The notes under the pieces were generated by a model, which was not told the DNA's origin, did no database searches, and was given only the letters and a program-made list of their open reading frames with translations. 64,000 nucleotides of DNA. Origin: Lichenibacterium minor (GTDB taxonomy: Bacteria; Pseudomonadota; Alphaproteobacteria; Rhizobiales; Beijerinckiaceae). The stretch lies in contig NZ_QYBB01000002.1 of NCBI RefSeq assembly GCF_004137685.1, positions 124,001-188,000 of the forward strand. The letters are read 5' to 3'. The position numbers were made by a program, and so were the translations under genes. Position 1 is the stretch's first letter. Each line of letters opens with the position of its first letter. Shown piece by piece: positions 60,315 through 64,000 of the stretch.

Positions 60315-60644
60315 TCAGAAATCGGGGCGGCAAATCCGATGCGGGCCGTCGAAGTCCCTCACGGTCCGGCAATGGCGGTGGCGGTGCCGCGGCGGGGGCG
60401 GGCCGTCGAAATCCTCGCCGTAGCGGGGTGGCGGACGGTGGCCATAGCCGTAGCCGTCGTCGTAGGGGAGCGGCGGCGGGCGGTGGCCATAGCCGCCGTC
60501 GTAGGGCGGTGGCGGCGGGCGATGGCCGTAGCCGTCCTCGTAGGGCGGCGGGGGCGGCGGATAACCATCGCCGTAATAAGGCTGGGCCTGTGCGGCGGCG
60601 GACCCGAGCATGAGCAGCGCGCATCCTGCGATGACGGCTCGCAT
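60315..60644 (-). CDS. Small exported Pro/Tyr/Gly-repeat protein
   Basis: A 109-residue product from ATG 60644 with a good AGGAG RBS. A Sec signal (MRAVIAGCALLMLGSAAAQA) is followed by about four imperfect units of the YDDGYGHRPPPPP type. A basic His/Arg segment (RHRHRHCRTVRD) and DFDGPHRICRPDF end it, with two Cys that could pair. Such repeats suggest an extended surface or matrix protein. The DNA repeat of GGCGGTGGCCGTAGCC-like blocks reflects these units. Repeats could also vary in number by slippage. Confidence 0.65.
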   Translation of the reverse strand: MRAVIAGCALLMLGSAAAQAQPYYGDGYPPPPPPYEDGYGHRPPPPPYDGGYGHRPPPLPYDDGYGYGHRPPPRYGEDFDGPPPPRHRHRHCRTVRDFDGPHRICRPDF

Positions 60645-60796
60645 GGGAGTTCTCCTGTGGTGGTACGGGCCCATCCTAGCGCGTGTGAAGATGAACCACG
60701 ACCGACGCCGGCGTTCCGGTGCCGTTCAGGCCACGCCGGCCGAGACGGGGGCGGTCGCGGGCCCCTACGATGCCGGCCTCCCCGGAGCGTCCTTCC

Positions 60797-61429
60797 ATGA
60801 TCACCGTCTACCACCTCGCCACCTCCCGCTCGGAGCGCATCGTGTGGCTCCTCGAAGAGCTCGGACTGCCCTACGGGATCGAGCGGTTCGACCGCCGGCC
60901 GGATCGCTTCGCCCCCGACGAGCTGAAGGGGGTGTCGCCGACCGGCAAGGCGCCGGCGCTGCGCGACGGCGACGTGGTGCTGGCGGAATCGGGCGCCATC
61001 GTGAGCTACGTCCTGGCGCGGCACGGCGGCGGCGGGCTGCTGCCGGCGCCCGCCGACGCCGACTTCCCCGCGTATCAGTTCTGGCTGCACCATGCGGAGG
61101 GGTCGCTCGGCGCCCAGCTGATGCGCGAGATGACGATCGACCGCCTGAACCCCGACGCCGACGCCCATCCCGGCATGGCGCGGGTGCGCCGGACGACGCG
61201 CGACGCGCTCGCCCTCGTGGAGGACACGCTCGGGCGCACGCCCTACATCGCGGGCGAGCGGTTCACCGGGGCCGACATCATGATGCCCTTCTGGTTCACC
61301 ACGGCGCTGCGGTTCCGCCCGCTCGATCTCGCGCCCTACCCGGGCATCCGCGCCTATCTCGACCGCATCGCCGACCGCCCGGCCTATCGCCGCGCGATGC
61401 AGGTCGCGGGGCCGGACGTCACCGGGTGA
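60797..61429 (+). CDS. Glutathione S-transferase
   Basis: A 210-residue GST from ATG 60797 (MITVYHLATSRSERIVWLLE). The N-terminal thioredoxin-like domain carries the Ser/Arg region (TSRSERI), the cis-Pro equivalent SPTGKAPALRDGD and ESGAIVSYVL. The C-terminal helical domain has GERFTGADIMMPFWFTTALR with the N-capping motif. It conjugates or reduces electrophiles with glutathione. The 3' end overlaps the convergent GNAT gene by 11 bases. Substrate unknown. Confidence 0.92.
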   Translation: MITVYHLATSRSERIVWLLEELGLPYGIERFDRRPDRFAPDELKGVSPTGKAPALRDGDVVLAESGAIVSYVLARHGGGGLLPAPADADFPAYQFWLHHAEGSLGAQLMREMTIDRLNPDADAHPGMARVRRTTRDALALVEDTLGRTPYIAGERFTGADIMMPFWFTTALRFRPLDLAPYPGIRAYLDRIADRPAYRRAMQVAGPDVTG

Positions 61430-61919
61430 GGCGCTTGCTCATTTGGACGACCGTGCGGCCGTCGGGCTTCTGTTCCGTCCGGTCGACGCCGTAGCCCAGC
61501 GCCGCGTAGAGGCGGATGTTCGTCCCCATCAGAGCGTTGGTGTAGAGCCTGATCTCGTTCAGGCCCTGCCCCGCCGCCAGCGCTTCGGCGTGGGCCATGA
61601 GGCGGCGGCCGAGGCCGCGCCCCTGGAGGTCGGGGTCGACGGCGACGTTCTCGACGAGGAGGTGCCCTTCGGCCGGCACCGTCTGGATCAACCCGGCCCA
61701 GACGCCGTCGACCGTCAGCAGGTCGATCCTGTGATGCCGCAGCGCGGCATCGTAGTCGGCCGTCATCGGCTTCGGCTCGCGGCCGAGCACCGGCACCCAG
61801 CGCGCGTAGGCGCGCCGGGTGAAGTCGCGGACGGCGGAAGCTTCCGCCGTCGTCGCGCGCCGGAACGCGGTCCCGTCGCTCAGCGCCGGATCTCGACCGG
61901 ACCCTTCATGCCCGGCCAA
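61419..61919 (-). CDS. GNAT-family N-acetyltransferase
   Basis: About 166 residues. No ATG or GTG lies near the start of the fold (AFRRATTAEASAVRDFTRRA), so I set the TTG at 61919, which overlaps the end of the OYE gene by 40 bases; the true start may be a rare CTG. The acetyl-CoA loop VDPDLQGRGLGRRLMAHAEA is intact, as is LYTNALMGTNIRLYAALGY. This C-terminal asparagine/tyrosine pattern is typical of small-molecule GNATs. Substrate unknown. It runs convergent to the GST gene. Confidence 0.75.
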   Translation of the reverse strand: MAGHEGSGRDPALSDGTAFRRATTAEASAVRDFTRRAYARWVPVLGREPKPMTADYDAALRHHRIDLLTVDGVWAGLIQTVPAEGHLLVENVAVDPDLQGRGLGRRLMAHAEALAAGQGLNEIRLYTNALMGTNIRLYAALGYGVDRTEQKPDGRTVVQMSKRLTR

Positions 61920-62998
61920 TCGGAATAGCCGTGGAAATCGCCGCCGTACCAGGTCGCCTTGGGGGCCTCGGCCAGGGGGCCGTCCTCGGTCAGGCGGTAC
62001 ACGAGGTCGGGGTTGGCGATGTAGGGCCGGCCGAAGGAGAAGAGGTCGGCCCGACCCTCCTTCAGTTCCGCCTCGCACAGCTCCAGCGTCAGCTGGTTGT
62101 TGGCCATGTAGGCGCCCGAGAAGCGGCGGCGCAGGTCGGCGAAGTCGACCCCCTCCGGCACGTCGCGGGTCTGCTGGGTGACGCCCTCGATCGTGTGGAT
62201 GTAGAGCAGCCCGAGCTTCGACAGCGCGTCCACGTAGGCGCCGTAGGTGTCGTGGGTCGTCGAGTCGAGCGGCGTGTTGCCCGGCTGGGTCGTGGCGGGC
62301 GACAGGCGGATGCCGACGCGGTTCGGCCCGCCCCAGGCGTCGATGGCGGCGCGCACGGCGTCCAGCGGGAAGCGCAGGCGGTTCTCGATCGACCCGCCGT
62401 AGCGGTCGGTGCGCTTGTTGGTGGAGTCGCGCACGAACTGTTCGAGCAGGTAGTTGTTGGCCGAATGCACCTCGACCCCGTCGAAGCCGGCGCGCTTGGC
62501 GTTGGCGGCGGCGCGGCGGTAGTCCTCGACGATGCCGGGGATCTCGTCCGTTTCCAGCGCGCGGGGCGTGACGTGGTCCTGCATGCCCTTCTCGGTGAAG
62601 GCTTGGCCTTCGGGCCGGATCGCCGAAGCCGACACGGGGAGCGCGCCGTTCGGCTGCACGTCCGGGTGGGAGATGCGGCCCGTGTGCCACAGCTGCATGA
62701 CGATGCGTCCGTCGTTGCGGTGCACCGCTTCGGTGACCTTCGACCAGGCGTCCACCTGGGCGTCGGACCAGATGCCGGGCGTGTAGGCGTAGCCCACGCC
62801 CTGGGGCGAGATGTTGGTGGCTTCCGTGACGATGAGGCCCGCGTTGGCGCGCTGGGCGTAATAATCGGCCGCGTAGGCGGGCGGCACGCCCTCGGTCGAG
62901 GAGCGGCTGCGGGTGAGCGGCGCCATGACGACGCGGTTCTTCAGCTTCAGGTCGCCGAGGGTGAAGGGCTGCAGGACGGGGCTGGCGGAATGGCTCAA
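61880..62998 (-). CDS. nemA: Old yellow enzyme, N-ethylmaleimide reductase type
   Basis: A 372-residue FMN TIM-barrel ene-reductase. TTG 62998 gives the family length and start (SHSASPVLQPFTLGDLKLKN); the longer frame adds an Arg-rich leader. Signatures: RVVMAPLTRSRSS, MQLWHTGRISHPDVQPNGAL with the substrate His, VHSANNYLLEQFVRD and FSFGRPYIANPDL. It reduces electrophilic alkenes, nitro compounds or maleimides with NADPH. The GNAT gene begins within its 3' end. No TetR-type repressor (NemR) is adjacent. Confidence 0.9.
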   Translation of the reverse strand: MSHSASPVLQPFTLGDLKLKNRVVMAPLTRSRSSTEGVPPAYAADYYAQRANAGLIVTEATNISPQGVGYAYTPGIWSDAQVDAWSKVTEAVHRNDGRIVMQLWHTGRISHPDVQPNGALPVSASAIRPEGQAFTEKGMQDHVTPRALETDEIPGIVEDYRRAAANAKRAGFDGVEVHSANNYLLEQFVRDSTNKRTDRYGGSIENRLRFPLDAVRAAIDAWGGPNRVGIRLSPATTQPGNTPLDSTTHDTYGAYVDALSKLGLLYIHTIEGVTQQTRDVPEGVDFADLRRRFSGAYMANNQLTLELCEAELKEGRADLFSFGRPYIANPDLVYRLTEDGPLAEAPKATWYGGDFHGYSDWPGMKGPVEIRR

Positions 62999-63122
62999 GG
63001 GTGCGGTCTCGCGAAGGATGCGGCGCCATGTGCGCCGGGTGTCGCGAAGCAAACGCGGGAGTTCAGTTCCGGTTCGGGGGGGCCGGCCCGGTTCCAAACG
63101 GGCGAGCCCCTCGGAAACCGCG

Positions 63123-64000
63123 TCACCCCAGCCAGTCCGCCACGGCCTTCCGCAGGAAATCCCGCGCCGGGGCGTCGCCGACGGGGTTGCCGGCGCGGTG
63201 GCCCCAGATCGACGGGATGGGACGGAGCTCGGCGTGGCGCAGGTGCGCGACCTCGTCGGCGTTGTCGGCCACCGGGAAATACAGGTCCGTGCGCGACGGC
63301 AGCAGCAGCACGCGCGCCCGGATGGCGCCGAGCGCCGCCACGAGGTCGCCGCCGTGGGGCGGGCCGGCGGCGATGTCCGAATGGAGCCAGGTCGCCGCCT
63401 GGGCGTAGAGGTCCTCGGCCCGCCGCCGCGTGAAGCCCGGCGACCAGTGCCGGTCGAGGAAGTCGTCGAGCGACGCCGCGTCGGTGGACGCGTAGTGGAG
63501 GCCCGCCCGGTACCAGTCCTGGCTCATCGCCCAGGCGGCGTAGATCCGCGCGAAGGCGCGCATCGCCCCCGCGGGCTGCGCCGAGAAGCGCCCGCCGCCC
63601 GTGTGCTCGGGCGCGGCTTCCAGCGTCGCCATCAGCGACAGGAGGAACACCTTGTTGTGTTCCGCCGTGCGGGCGCTGCCGCAGACCACGATCGCGCGCT
63701 CGACCGCTTCGGGGAACAGCGCCGCCCAATGGTAGCTCTGCTGCGCCCCCATGGAGAAGCCGTAGGCGCAGGCGAGCCGGTCGATGCCGAAATGCTCGAC
63801 TAGGAGGCGCCGCTGCGCCCGGACGTTGTCGGCCGTCGTCACCAGCGCGGGATAGTTCGAGGTGTTCGACGGGCTCGACGAGGAACCGTTGCCGAACATG
63901 TCCGGCACCACGACGAACCAGCGGGTGGGGTCGAGGATGCCGTCCGGCGCGATCAGCCAGTCCTGGTCGGACGCCTGGGCCGAGTAGCTCGTGGGGAAAA
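63123..64000 (-). CDS. MetX-like alpha/beta hydrolase (gene cut by the window edge)
   Basis: The 5' end lies beyond base 64000. About 292 residues are visible. Reading into the edge, the sequence runs PTSYSAQASDQDWLIAPDG, ILDPTRWFVVVPDMFGNGSS, which is the homoserine O-acetyltransferase-like signature without the usual catalytic embellishments. The nucleophile elbow is YGFSMGAQQSYHWA (Ser). A His follows in PIPSIWGHRAGNPVG. Many Hyphomicrobiales carry such MetX-fold hydrolases that are not acetyltransferases. Substrate cannot be called. Confidence 0.8.
   Translation of the reverse strand, partial: FPTSYSAQASDQDWLIAPDGILDPTRWFVVVPDMFGNGSSSSPSNTSNYPALVTTADNVRAQRRLLVEHFGIDRLACAYGFSMGAQQSYHWAALFPEAVERAIVVCGSARTAEHNKVFLLSLMATLEAAPEHTGGGRFSAQPAGAMRAFARIYAAWAMSQDWYRAGLHYASTDAASLDDFLDRHWSPGFTRRRAEDLYAQAATWLHSDIAAGPPHGGDLVAALGAIRARVLLLPSRTDLYFPVADNADEVAHLRHAELRPIPSIWGHRAGNPVGDAPARDFLRKAVADWLG

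Noticed and set aside
60315..60644. DNA tandem repeats as a minisatellite or CRISPR-like array
   Set aside because: They are explained by codons for the Tyr/Gly/Pro repeat of the small exported protein, and the spacing follows the protein units.

Overview
The window reads as a high-GC (roughly 70%) alphaproteobacterial chromosome, most likely order Hyphomicrobiales (Rhizobiales). Support: a fused CheB-CheR-PAS-HWE kinase, an EipA/DUF1134 protein, a DUF299 regulator divergent from hemE, an alphaproteobacterial-type LexA box before recA, and a tandem glycine riboswitch. Methylobacteriaceae, Beijerinckiaceae or Lichenihabitantaceae would fit, but genus cannot be fixed from the sequence alone. 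I saw no rRNA, tRNA, CRISPR array or intact insertion sequence. Both ends cut alpha/beta-hydrolase genes.

Layout, left part (1-33.7 kb). A soluble PAS chemoreceptor with a CheR/CheB-tethering tail is followed by a Yej-type peptide importer (yejA-yejB-yejE, no ATPase gene adjacent) and a PilZ protein. Then, on the minus strand, come alaS, recA (with LexA box), a Panacea-domain antitoxin with a small toxin, rpsD, a Crp/Fnr regulator and the CheB-CheR-HWE kinase. Next are slyX, an APH-family kinase, eipA, a coiled-coil membrane protein, obgE and an MgtC-like protein. A short AT-rich island (23.9-24.9 kb) carries a secreted ClpP-like protein, whose distant relative lies 3 kb away. A ParD/ParE-type module, a VOC protein, a large secreted alpha/beta hydrolase, an AHSA1 protein and an MFS pump follow. 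A DadA-type dehydrogenase sits behind a tandem glycine riboswitch.

Centre (33.76-34.30 kb). The gap between ppsR (DUF299, minus) and hemE (plus) is the best candidate for the chromosomal replication origin. Its gene context matches the Caulobacter origin. It has DnaA-box-like sites, an AT-rich run and eleven GANTC (CcrM) sites in about 400 bp. To the right most genes run on the plus strand. To the left the large housekeeping genes run on the minus strand, as expected for two diverging replichores.

Right part (34.3-64 kb). hemE-hemJ (haem), two membrane proteins, two VapC-type toxin-antitoxin modules (one with a degenerate toxin) flanking ilvC, pdxY, dps, a PhzF isomerase and a NUDIX-like protein come first. 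A sulfur-scavenging cluster follows (msuE-like, sfnG, FAD/NAD(P) protein). Then a Fic protein with its own operator-like repeats, a redox-type HxlR regulator divergent from a zinc-type ADH, and a trypsin-like protease. A likely lysine/pipecolate end-pathway follows (ydiJ, amine oxidase, phosphodiesterase, ALDH7). The window ends with a GST, a GNAT, an old yellow enzyme and a MetX-like hydrolase.

Cross-cutting structure: a hairpin-rich repeat is anchored on stop codons at four loci, and a second GC-rich palindromic repeat has two copies. Five toxin-antitoxin-like or Fic loci are present. All calls rest on reading the translations and the DNA; no database search was run.
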